Assembly (NCBI GenBank): GCA_013141385.1
Contig: JABFRB010000041.1
Coordinates: 1-64,000, forward strand
Length of the DNA stretch: 64,000 nucleotides
Direction: 5' to 3'
Source of the DNA: Bacteroidales bacterium
Lineage (GTDB): Bacteria; Bacteroidota; Bacteroidia; Bacteroidales; Tenuifilaceae
The position numbers were made by a program, and so were the translations under genes. The notes beneath the pieces are model-generated. The model saw nothing but the letters and a program-made list of their open reading frames with translations, did not search any database and had not been told where the DNA came from. Position 1 is the stretch's first letter; each line of letters opens with the position of its first letter. This document shows, piece after piece, positions 37,193-44,791 of this stretch.

Positions 37193-37248
37193 TTTTGGAG
37201 GTAAAAAAAGTAATAGAAAAAGTAATATGTTCTGCCTATATTGTTCAT
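37180..37248 (-). CDS. attenuator leader peptide 2, Tyr/Phe-rich
   Basis: A 22-codon ORF beginning MNNIGRT and continuing YYFFYYFFY (residues 8-16), then LQNSGD and TGA. Nine consecutive codons (TAT TAC TTT TTC TAT TAC ...) are for Tyr or Phe, the two end products of the operon. That is not expected by chance and is the signature of a ribosome-stalling leader. The last six codons contain the antiterminator arm, so a ribosome that finishes the peptide covers it and lets the terminator form. A ribosome stalled in the run leaves it free. No strong Shine-Dalgarno is visible, as is usual in this phylum. Confidence 0.88.
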   Translation of the reverse strand: MNNIGRTYYFFYYFFYLQNSGD

Positions 37249-37316
37249 CTACTGTCTAATGTTCGTTTGTTTAGTATTTTATCCTTTAGTATTATGTTTG
37301 ATATTTAGAATCTGCT

Positions 37317-37349
37317 TAAAAATAAAAAAGCCCCGCATCTGCAGGGCTT
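37317..37349 (-). terminator. attenuator terminator 1
   Basis: On the minus strand AAGCCCTGC-agat-GCGGGGCTT is a 9-bp stem with a single U-G pair, followed by TTTTTATTTTT. It is 35 nt after the stop of leader peptide 1, the same distance as in the second attenuator. It could also be read as the rpe terminator, but it lies 265 nt beyond rpe, with the Phe/Tyr leader between them. Confidence 0.88.
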
Positions 37350-37404
37350 GGTTTATTTTGTGCTTTTTATTTCATTTCTAAATTTTACACAATTGCCAAG
37401 CCCT
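37343..37404 (-). promoter_or_regulatory. antiterminator 1 (alternative pairing)
   Basis: The minus-strand segment AGGGCTTGG (37404-37396), in codons 21-23 of leader peptide 1, is perfectly complementary to CCAAGCCCT (37351-37343). The latter includes nearly all of the 5' arm of terminator 1, so nine uninterrupted pairs compete directly with the terminator. Confidence 0.82.
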
Positions 37405-37465
37405 TGCTTTCGTAAAAGTAGAAGTAAAAATAGCTGGCAAAAAAATTTGAATTGTGCGAAATCAT
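37385..37465 (-). CDS. attenuator leader peptide 1, Tyr/Phe-rich
   Basis: A 26-codon ORF starting MISHNSN, then FFAS, then YFYFYFY (residues 12-18), then ESKGLAIV and TAA. Nine of 26 residues are Phe or Tyr, seven of them in an unbroken alternating run. The codons just after the run (K21-G22-L23) contain the antiterminator arm. The design matches leader peptide 2, although the sequences differ apart from the aromatic run. A -7-like TAATATTG lies about 35 nt upstream, but its -33 partner is weak, so the promoter is uncertain. Confidence 0.88.
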   Translation of the reverse strand: MISHNSNFFASYFYFYFYESKGLAIV

Positions 37466-37613
37466 AGTGCCTATTATTGAATGCAATATTAAATCATTTA
37501 TCCAAACAAAAAAATAAAATCAATAAAATAACAAAATGAAAACAATAACTATTATATTTATAGATAATTACAAATACATAAAACTAGTTAATTAGAAAAA
37601 TGAACTATCAATC

Positions 37614-38258
37614 CTATTTTAATAATGTTATCATCGAAATAGGATTTTCTGCTTTGAAAACTGCATTACCAGCCACCAAAACATTAGCTCCTGCTTTGTA
37701 AAGTTGAGATGCATTATTTGCATCAACTCCACCATCAACTTCAATAAGAGTATTTAGATTTTGAGAATCAATCATCTCTCTTAATCGCTCAATCTTTCTA
37801 TAACTATTAGCAATAAACTTTTGACCACCAAACCCAGGATTAACCGACATTATTAAAACTAAATCTGCCTCACCTAATATTTCGCTCAGGAGTTCAACAG
37901 GAGTATGGGGATTTACAGAAACACCGGCCTTCATACCTAAATTTCGAATTTGGGACAAAGTTCTATGTAAATGGGTACATGCCTCATAATGAACAGTAAG
38001 AATATCGGCACCAGCTTCTTTAAATTTTTCGAGATACCTATCAGGTTCAATAATCATTAAATGTACATCCAAAGGCTTTTTCGCCAACTTTTTAACCTGC
38101 GTAACTACCGGAAAACCAAAAGAAATGTTTGGAACAAATACTCCATCCATGATATCAAGATGAAACCAATCGGCCTGGCTGGCATTTATCATTTCAATAT
38201 CCCTATTCAGATTGCCAAAATCGGCAGAAAGTAGAGATGGAGCAACTAGATGATTCAT
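37614..38258 (-). CDS. rpe: ribulose-phosphate 3-epimerase
   Basis: A 214-residue TIM barrel. Family motifs present are VAPSLLSADFGNL, FHLDIMDGVFVPNISFG with metal-binding His and catalytic Asp, DVHLMI, VNPGFGGQKF and EVDGGV. It interconverts ribulose 5-phosphate and xylulose 5-phosphate in the pentose phosphate pathway, which also supplies the erythrose 4-phosphate used by the downstream aromatic operon. It lies 79 bp after rpoD on the same strand. Confidence 0.97.
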   Translation of the reverse strand: MNHLVAPSLLSADFGNLNRDIEMINASQADWFHLDIMDGVFVPNISFGFPVVTQVKKLAKKPLDVHLMIIEPDRYLEKFKEAGADILTVHYEACTHLHRTLSQIRNLGMKAGVSVNPHTPVELLSEILGEADLVLIMSVNPGFGGQKFIANSYRKIERLREMIDSQNLNTLIEVDGGVDANNASQLYKAGANVLVAGNAVFKAENPISMITLLK

Positions 38259-38337
38259 TGATTAATTTTTGCACAAAAGTAGAAAAATCTTTAGTTGCAA
38301 GCTAATTTGTCAACTTTTTAATATTTAAACTTTAAGG

Positions 38338-39201
38338 TTATCCAAGATAACTCTTCAAAATTTTACTTCTGGTGGTCTGTTTCAATCTCTTAATAGCCTT
38401 CTCCTTAATCTGCCGAACTCGTTCACGCGTGAGATCAAACTCCTCTCCAATCTCCTCTAAAGTATGCGGGTGTTTTCCATTCAATCCAAAATATAATCGG
38501 ATTATGTTTCCTTCTCTAGGAGTTAAGGTAGCCAAAGCTCTTTCAATCTCTTTTCTTAAACTATCATTAAGCAACCCTCTATCAGGAGCAGGAGAGTCAT
38601 GCGATAGGAGTACATCATACATATTGCTATCCTCATCCTGAGTCAAAGGCGCATCCATTGAAAGATGTCGATTTGAACTTCTTAAAGCTTCCTTTACATC
38701 ATCAGTAGCAAGTTCTAGAACTTCCACTAATTCATCAACAGATGGCTCCCTCTCATATTTCTGCTCAAGTTCGGCAAAAGCTTTATTAACCTTATTTATA
38801 GAGCCTATTTTATTCAGGGGTAACTTAACAATTCGTGATTGTTCAGCTAAAGCTTGAAGAATAGACTGTCGAATCCACCATACTGCATAGGAAATAAACT
38901 TAAAACCACGTGTTTCGTCGAAACGCTGAGCTGCCTTAATTAATCCAAGATTCCCTTCATTAATCAAGTCAGGCAAACTAAGACCCTGATTTTGATATTG
39001 CTTTGCAACAGATACCACAAATCGTAAATTGGCTTTTACAAGTTTATTCAACGCTTCTTCATCACCCTCTTTCAATTTACGAGCAAAGTTTACCTCCTCC
39101 TCCGATGAAAGTAAGTCAACTTTTCCAATCTCGTGTAAGTATTTATCAAGTGAGACTGTTTCCCGATTGGTAACCTGTTTAATAATTTTAAGTTGTCTCA
39201 T
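38338..39201 (-). CDS. rpoD: primary RNA polymerase sigma factor (RpoD/SigA, Bacteroidota type)
   Basis: A 287-residue group 1 sigma factor without the long region 1.1, as usual in Bacteroidota. Region 1.2 begins [20 protein letters not shown]; region 2 has [30 protein letters not shown] and [15 protein letters not shown]; region 4.2 has [28 protein letters not shown]. The ATG at 39201 (MRQLKIIKQ) is the conserved start; nine further codons upstream are open but unlikely. It directs transcription from the -33 TTTG / -7 TAnnTTTG promoters noted in this window. It is divergent from rho. Confidence 0.97.
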   Translation of the reverse strand: MRQLKIIKQVTNRETVSLDKYLHEIGKVDLLSSEEEVNFARKLKEGDEEALNKLVKANLRFVVSVAKQYQNQGLSLPDLINEGNLGLIKAAQRFDETRGFKFISYAVWWIRQSILQALAEQSRIVKLPLNKIGSINKVNKAFAELEQKYEREPSVDELVEVLELATDDVKEALRSSNRHLSMDAPLTQDEDSNMYDVLLSHDSPAPDRGLLNDSLRKEIERALATLTPREGNIIRLYFGLNGKHPHTLEEIGEEFDLTRERVRQIKEKAIKRLKQTTRSKILKSYLG

Positions 39202-39465
39202 GATCAGGTAATAAGATTTGAAAAACAATGGATGAAATTAATTATTAATTGATAAAAATCATGTTTTTATCAACTTTTTTTTAAAAAACTTATTAGAAAA
39301 TGATAAACAGTTATAGTTTTTTTTTTGTTTTAGAAAGGAAATCCTTATCATTGCAAAAAATACCGCTTATATTTCTTTTTAATCCCATTTCATATTTTCA
39401 AACTTTAATCGAAATTCTTTTTTTTCCCAACTACTAAAAATCCAGTTAAAACTTTTGATCATTTT

Positions 39466-41292
39466 ATGTACGATATTTTAGAACTAAACAAAAAACTGCT
39501 TCCTGAACTTAAGGATATAGCAAAAGACATGAATATCAAGAAGATAGAAAATTTGCGTAAGCAAGAACTTATCTACCGTATACTTGATCAACAGGCAATA
39601 AATGCTGCAAGCGAATCAAAAATAAAACTAAAAGAGAAAAAAGAAGATACTCAACCACAGCCAATTACCGAAATTCAACCCAAAAATGAACATGCTTTAG
39701 ATCGTGGAAAAAGGAAACGTTTTACACGTCCAAAGGAAGGTTCAAGAGAATTTTTTAACGATAGCCAAAAACCTCGCATTGAAATTCCAAAAGAAGCCCC
39801 AAAAGAGATCCTATTTGAAGACCTATCAACGCCAAAAATTGAAAGTAGACCATTTCAAATTAATCGTCCAAAGCCACAGATTAAAAAACAATTATCAGTT
39901 CCCCTATTGGACGCAGATCTTGGCGCAGATATTCCTGAAATTGAACCTGTTATTGAACCAATAGTTGGAAATATCGATGGGTTTGAAGCAGCCACTCCCA
40001 TTGTAGAAGTTGATTCAATACAATCAAATATTCCTAACGAACAAGTTGGTAAAGAGGATTTTCAGCAGAATCAATCGGAAACAACAATTGACGGGGAAAG
40101 AAAACCTGCATTCCGTGATCAAAATTTCCGCAAAGGATTTGAACGTAGAACTGGCGATAGATTTGATTTTGATGGCATTGTAAGCACTACAGGTGTTCTC
40201 GAAATTATGCCCGATGGTTACGGTTTTCTCCGCTCATCGGATTACAACTATCTTAGTTCCCCTGATGATGTTTATGTTTCACAATCGCAAATTAAACTTT
40301 TCGGCTTAAAAACAGGTGATACTGTAACCGGAACGATCCGTCCCCCAAAAGATGGCGAAAAATATTTCCCGCTGATTAAAGTAAATGAAATAAATGGTCG
40401 AAATCCGGAATATATCCGCGATAGAGTTCCATTCGATTTCCTAACTCCCCTTTTCCCTAACGAAAAATTCACATTATTAGGAAGTGGACAAAATATTCTA
40501 TCCGCAAGGGTGATAGATATGTTCACGCCTATTGGTAAAGGCCAAAGGGGATTAATAGTTGCTCAGCCTAAGACTGGTAAAACTATTCTATTAAAAGATA
40601 TTGCTAACTCCATAGCAGCAAACCACCCTGAGGTTTACATGATTGTTCTTTTAATCGATGAACGCCCTGAGGAGGTTACAGATATGGCACGTAGCGTAAA
40701 CGCAGAGGTTATCTCATCAACATTCGATGAGCCAGCTGAGCGGCATGTTAGAATTGCTAATATTGTTCTTGAGAAGGCAAAAAGATTAGTTGAATGCGGA
40801 CATGATGTTGTAATTTTGCTCGACTCAATTACTCGTTTGGCAAGAGCGTTCAATACTGTTCAACCTGCATCAGGTAAAGTTTTATCGGGTGGTGTTGATG
40901 CCAATGCACTCCACAAACCTAAACGTTTCTTTGGTGCAGCACGTAATATTGAGAATGGTGGCTCACTTACAATCCTTGCTACCGCCCTTACTGATACAGG
41001 TAGTAAGATGGATGAGGTTATCTTTGAAGAGTTCAAGGGAACAGGCAACATGGAACTTCAACTTGATCGTAAGTTATCCAATAAGCGTATTTTCCCTGCT
41101 GTTGACATTACAGCTTCAAGTACGCGTCGTGATGATCTTCTTATTGACAAAGAAACCCTAAGTAAAATATGGGTACTCCGTAACTATCTTACCGATATGA
41201 ATTCAGTTGAGGCAATGGAGTTTTTCCGCGATCGTTTGATAAGAACACAAAACAACGAAGAGTTTTTGCAATCGATGAATAGCGACTATTAG
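39466..41292 (+). CDS. rho: transcription termination factor Rho with long N-terminal insertion
   Basis: A 608-residue Rho; the E. coli protein has 419. Residues 1-43 are a Rho N-terminal helical (SAP-like) domain: [20 protein letters not shown]. About residues 45-235 are polar and rich in Pro, Glu, Gln and Asn, with little predicted order. The cold-shock-like RNA-binding domain follows ([20 protein letters not shown]), then the hexameric ATPase: Walker [12 protein letters not shown], Walker [15 protein letters not shown], and the Q/R-loop region. Insertion-bearing Rho proteins are typical of Bacteroidota; in Bacteroides the disordered part has been linked to phase separation and to stronger termination. 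Confidence 0.96.
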   Translation: MYDILELNKKLLPELKDIAKDMNIKKIENLRKQELIYRILDQQAINAASESKIKLKEKKEDTQPQPITEIQPKNEHALDRGKRKRFTRPKEGSREFFNDSQKPRIEIPKEAPKEILFEDLSTPKIESRPFQINRPKPQIKKQLSVPLLDADLGADIPEIEPVIEPIVGNIDGFEAATPIVEVDSIQSNIPNEQVGKEDFQQNQSETTIDGERKPAFRDQNFRKGFERRTGDRFDFDGIVSTTGVLEIMPDGYGFLRSSDYNYLSSPDDVYVSQSQIKLFGLKTGDTVTGTIRPPKDGEKYFPLIKVNEINGRNPEYIRDRVPFDFLTPLFPNEKFTLLGSGQNILSARVIDMFTPIGKGQRGLIVAQPKTGKTILLKDIANSIAANHPEVYMIVLLIDERPEEVTDMARSVNAEVISSTFDEPAERHVRIANIVLEKAKRLVECGHDVVILLDSITRLARAFNTVQPASGKVLSGGVDANALHKPKRFFGAARNIENGGSLTILATALTDTGSKMDEVIFEEFKGTGNMELQLDRKLSNKRIFPAVDITASSTRRDDLLIDKETLSKIWVLRNYLTDMNSVEAMEFFRDRLIRTQNNEEFLQSMNSDY

Positions 41293-41337
41293 AAATGAAA
41301 AGGGGTAAGTGAAATAATGACAATCACTTGCCGCAAT

Positions 41338-41370
41338 TTTGTATTTCAATCTTCATTTTTACTACTTTTG
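41338..41370 (+). promoter_or_regulatory. promoter of ssrA (TTTG-21-TACTTTTG)
   Basis: TTTG at 41338-41341 and TACTTTTG at 41363-41370 match the Bacteroidota -33 and -7 consensus with a 21-nt spacer. Transcription would begin near 41376, about ten bases before the mature tmRNA 5' end. Confidence 0.75.
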
Positions 41371-41386
41371 TATCACAATAGACCTT

Positions 41387-41783
41387 GGGGCTGACCTGGT
41401 TTTGACAGCAAGTAGAATGGGTCTGTAAGCATGTCGAGCGTGGTGATGCTGGCTCGTAAATCCCAGAACACAAACTATATACGGCGAATCAAATTACGCT
41501 CTTGCTGCTTAATCCGCTATGCGAATTAGCTTAATTCCTTGCCCTAGGCGGTAGGGAACGAGATGTCTCACCGAAAACTCCTCCCTGTTGTTTTCGGTAT
41601 ATGGGGCACCAAACTAACGGGGATAGCTAGGGCAGACACCTCTAACACCCGGCGAAACACTAGAGGATAAGGGTTGGTTCGGTCGCATTTCGCCTGTCTA
41701 ACCTCGAAAATCAAGAGATGCTAAGCATGTAGAACGCAGTCTGGTTCCTTGTTTGGACGAGGGTTCGACTCCCTCCAGCTCCA
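41387..41783 (+). ncRNA. ssrA: transfer-messenger RNA (tmRNA)
   Basis: A canonical one-piece tmRNA. The 5' end GGGGCTGACCTGGTTTTGAC pairs with the 3' end CAGCTCC plus discriminator A; CCA is not encoded (the genome reads CAA). GGTTCGACTCC is the T arm. The tag frame is at 41483-41512 (GGC GAA TCA AAT TAC GCT CTT GCT GCT TAA), giving GESNYALAA after the resume alanine, the usual Bacteroidota type. It rescues stalled ribosomes with SmpB. The 3' end lies next to an integrase gene, and ssrA 3' ends are well-known integration targets. Confidence 0.97.
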
Positions 41784-41806
41784 CAAATGTTAATTCAATT
41801 AATTTC

Positions 41807-41843
41807 AAAAAGCCTCAAAATGAAACATTTGAGGCTTTTTTGT
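41807..41843 (+). terminator. intrinsic terminator of ssrA
   Basis: AAAAGCCTCAAA and TTTGAGGCTTTT form a perfect 12-bp stem around a short loop, followed by TTG. It lies 23 bp after the tmRNA 3' end. Confidence 0.9.
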
Positions 41844-42037
41844 TTCGTAATACTTTCATTTTTTTTCATGTTTTTTCATTACTTTATTACCCTTATCGTA
41901 TACCTCAATTTGTTGCTTTAAAAGGGTATCCTAATTAACATTATATATCTGTATTTCTGATATATAAATCACTATTTATTTTTTTTTATTTCATCCTGTT
42001 TCACTACATTTGTTTCAAATAGGTTACCTGAAAAACT

Positions 42038-43315
42038 ATGAATCATAAAAACACTTTTGCTGTTTCATTTTATCAACGGGTTGATAAAATAGACGATAAG
42101 AAAACCGCCCCCGTTTTCATGAGAGTCACAGTTAGCGGGAAAAGAGCTGACATCTCGATCAACAGGAGGGTTCATACTGACAACTGGGAGGATGGGAGAG
42201 CTAAGGGGAAAAGCCAAGAGGCTAAGCAACTTAACCTGTACCTCGAAAGCCTAAAAGCTAAAGTTTACAACATCCAACGGGATCTGGTTGACAGGAAAGA
42301 GCCGATCACCGCCGAGAAGGTGAAAAAAATCTTTCAAGGCAAAGGGGCTAATGACAAAACGTTGGTTCAGGTTTTTGAATACCATAATGAGCAGATGCGG
42401 CAACTCATCGGCAAGGATTTTAGTGTTGAAACGTGGCATAGATATGAAACAACGCTAAAGCACGTTAAAGAGTTTATGCTCCATCAGTATAAGGTAAAGG
42501 ATTTGTACCTGCATGAGGTAAGATACGAATTCGTTACGAGCTTTGAGTTTTACCTAAAAACGGTCAGAAGTTGTGCGCATAACTCTACCCTAAAGTATAT
42601 ACTCAACTTCAGAAAGATAATATCGCTTGCCCTAAAGAATGAGTGGCTAGATAAAGACCCGTTTAAAAACTACTCGAACCGACTTGAGGAGGTTGATAGG
42701 GGCTTTTTATCAAAGGAGGAGTTGGCTGCAATTGAGCAAAAAAATATTACCATTCCACGCCTTGCTGTAGTCCGAAACATTTTTATATTCTCATGCTATA
42801 CAGGACTCTCCTACGCAGAGGTTGCTAAACTATCGCTAAGTAATATTGTATTAGGCATTGATGGCGAGAAATGGATACACATACGTCGCACAAAAACGGA
42901 TGTAAAATCAACAGTCCCTCTACTTCCAAAGGCTTTGGATATAATTGAGAGGTACAAAGAGCATCATTCGGTTCAGGGTAAAGACAAGTTGCTACCAGTA
43001 ATGACAAACCAAAAAATGAATGCCTACCTGAAAGAGCTCGGGGATATTTGTGGGATTAGCAAGGTGCTAACCTACCACCTAGCACGCCATACATTTGCAA
43101 CAACAGTAACCCTTACCAATGGAGTTCCCATTGAATCGGTAAGCGCAATGCTTGGACACAAAAGCATCAAGACAACGCAAATCTATGCTAAAGTAGTTGA
43201 GCAAAAAGTCGGCACTGACATGGCTGCTCTAAAGCAAAAACTAATGGATGATGCGATTATTGTAAAACAAACAAAGGTTAATTTAGAAGAGATACAATCT
43301 AAAAAAGCACCCTAA
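42038..43315 (+). CDS. tyrosine recombinase / integrase, Bacteroidota mobile-element type
   Basis: A 425-residue integrase. The arm-binding domain (1-95) begins KNTFAVSFYQRVDKIDDKK and contains the EDGRAKGKSQEAK-type segment. The core-binding SAM-like domain spans ~110-215, and the catalytic domain ~230-400. HLARHTFATT supplies the HxxR box, LGHKSIKTTQIYAKV the second His and the Tyr nucleophile. The box I arginine is replaced (TGLSYAEV, with Ser where TGLR is usual), as in several conjugative-transposon integrases of the phylum that lack this Arg. It lies 254 bp after ssrA and points away from it, so ssrA is the probable attachment gene. A -7-like TACATTTG is at 42005-42012. Confidence 0.93.
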   Translation: MNHKNTFAVSFYQRVDKIDDKKTAPVFMRVTVSGKRADISINRRVHTDNWEDGRAKGKSQEAKQLNLYLESLKAKVYNIQRDLVDRKEPITAEKVKKIFQGKGANDKTLVQVFEYHNEQMRQLIGKDFSVETWHRYETTLKHVKEFMLHQYKVKDLYLHEVRYEFVTSFEFYLKTVRSCAHNSTLKYILNFRKIISLALKNEWLDKDPFKNYSNRLEEVDRGFLSKEELAAIEQKNITIPRLAVVRNIFIFSCYTGLSYAEVAKLSLSNIVLGIDGEKWIHIRRTKTDVKSTVPLLPKALDIIERYKEHHSVQGKDKLLPVMTNQKMNAYLKELGDICGISKVLTYHLARHTFATTVTLTNGVPIESVSAMLGHKSIKTTQIYAKVVEQKVGTDMAALKQKLMDDAIIVKQTKVNLEEIQSKKAP

Positions 43316-43425
43316 AAGTACCCTAAAAGTGCTCTTGAAGTACTCTTGAAGTACTCTAATTCTCGAAAAAAGTGCTCTAAAAGTCCAAAAAAGTGCCTTA
43401 AAATTCGAAAAAAGTGGTGTTTTTA
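43310..43425 (+). repeat. degenerate short direct repeats after the integrase
   Basis: The core AAGTRCYCT recurs about eight times at roughly 10-20 nt spacing (AAAAGTGCTCTTGAAGTACT and similar), beginning in the last integrase codons. It could be an array of protein-binding sites, for example integrase arm sites, or simple slippage. Nothing else supports either reading. Confidence 0.45.
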
Positions 43426-43435
43426 TAAAATAAGG

Positions 43436-43549
43436 CTACTTAAATCCCCCCTCAATGCCATTATACCCCGCCCATATTAGGCGTTTGCCTCTTAAAAAAC
43501 AATAATCTTTTACCTTTTTTAAACTTTTAGGAAGTTGCGCAACAGCCAT
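43436..43549 (-). CDS. possible 37-residue ORF
   Basis: A short ORF starting MAVAQLPKSLKKVKDY and ending NGIEGGFK. It begins just after the stop codon of the 287-residue gene and shares its strand. Amino acid composition is protein-like and basic in the first half, but there is no homology that I recognise and no ribosome-binding evidence. It may be a remnant of a longer gene. Confidence 0.2.
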   Translation of the reverse strand: MAVAQLPKSLKKVKDYCFLRGKRLIWAGYNGIEGGFK

Positions 43550-43554
43550 CGTTG

Positions 43555-44418
43555 TTAGGCATAGTTTTTAATTCTACTTTTTATCTCATTCCAAGTATCA
43601 AACTGCTCATAATAGAGTCCCATAATTGACTGGCATCTAAAATCCTCTATCTCAAACATTGTCAACATTTTTAAATTAAAAAGTGATGGATAGATAGATA
43701 AACAAAGTATATTTTCAAACAATCTATGGTTATCATAAATCAGCTTATTTATCATTTTCTCGTCTTTCTCAATGATTCTTAAATATTCACCTATATCATG
43801 TTTTTCAATTTCTAAATACGATATCACTGATTCTGTTGAAGGATGAATAAATCCAGATAAATATTGATAGAAATCATAAAGTTTTCCTCCTCTATCCGAA
43901 TATTCAATATACTGTTTTATTTGTTTGGCATTATTTACTTTTGACCTTTCGTCTTTTTCAGTTTGTTTTCCAGCAAATGAGAAATGAAGTAATGCGTCCT
44001 CAAGAGCTTGATTTATTATAATCTCTTTTCTATCCCCAACAAATACAGATTTTATTTCAGCAAATTCCTCTGCAAGGTGAAATGGAATAGCACCAAATGT
44101 GAAATTTGCATCTGCTCCAAATTCAATCAATCCTCTCATTGAAGAACAAAAAGAAAGCAAATTTTTATTCTCATAGCTAAATGAAATTGAATCTAACCAC
44201 TTTTTAGTTCTTAACAAATTTACAATTGACGCATAATGAACTCGATTTAGTAACTCTATCCAAAATATTTTATTCCCATGACTTCTTGAATTTAATATTA
44301 TTCGTTGCCACTCATCTTGATTCATAAAGAAATATCTCTTTCCTATATTTTCGTCAATTATCAATTTAATATAAGGATAAAGCATAGCATTATTAGTTCC
44401 AAATATCCGTGCAATCAT
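43555..44418 (-). CDS. hypothetical protein in the island, HEPN/DUF5677-like
   Basis: A 287-residue protein that I do not firmly recognise. It is mostly helical, with no signal peptide. SSMRGLIEFGADANFTF at about 88-104 and SGFIHPSTESVISYLE at about 188-203 recall helical proteins of the DUF5677 type, which some classify near HEPN folds, but no Rx4-6H pair is present. It sits between the integrase and the Wadjet operon as a separate unit. It is bracketed by outward-facing GCCTAAC heptamers at 43554-43560 (minus strand, overlapping its stop codon) and 44467-44473 (plus strand). It could be an accessory or defence gene; function is unknown. Confidence 0.6.
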   Translation of the reverse strand: MIARIFGTNNAMLYPYIKLIIDENIGKRYFFMNQDEWQRIILNSRSHGNKIFWIELLNRVHYASIVNLLRTKKWLDSISFSYENKNLLSFCSSMRGLIEFGADANFTFGAIPFHLAEEFAEIKSVFVGDRKEIIINQALEDALLHFSFAGKQTEKDERSKVNNAKQIKQYIEYSDRGGKLYDFYQYLSGFIHPSTESVISYLEIEKHDIGEYLRIIEKDEKMINKLIYDNHRLFENILCLSIYPSLFNLKMLTMFEIEDFRCQSIMGLYYEQFDTWNEIKSRIKNYA

Positions 44419-44466
44419 TTTTATTATCCTGTTAAAAAATGGTTATCAGTCGATTTCTAAAATTAT

Positions 44467-44716
44467 GCCTAACAGCAGTCTGTGCAAAAACCTCCTTTGG
44501 GGTAAATCTTCTGTTGCTTAATTTGCTCCAATTTAATAAAATACATTTTCAGAGAAAGTTGTTTTTCTTTGTTTTTGCTTAGACTGACGGTAGCGTATAT
44601 GAAATGAAGCGGATTGTGGTGCTGCGTCCGCATCCATTGTTACAAAAGTTGAAGCGAGGCGGGATGCTCGAATAACCACTTAAACCTCAATGCTTTATAT
44701 CGCTTGTTGTGTGCTG
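44467..44716 (+). repeat. diverged direct repeat, left copy, flanking jetABCD
   Basis: It starts GCCTAACAGCAGTCTGTGC. The stretch 44476-44525 matches 51498-51547 at 45 of 50 positions (CAAAAACCTCCTTTG, GGTAAATCTTCT and so on). Similarity then fades and returns at AACCACTTAAACC and a final TTGTTGTGT-type end. It lies between jetD and the 287-residue gene, in the same orientation as the right copy. It fills the 373-bp gap at 44419-44791, in which no gene was found. Confidence 0.75.
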
Positions 44717-44791
44717 CCCTTCTATTTTTGTCGTCTGTTTTGTTGTCATTTCGAGGTTATTTTGTGCATTGGCTTGGTATTCTGTACATTG

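Noticed and set aside
37317-37349. Hairpin taken as a simple terminator of rpe
   Set aside because: It is 265 nt past rpe and directly follows a Tyr/Phe-rich leader ORF whose end pairs with its 5' arm, which an ordinary terminator would not require.
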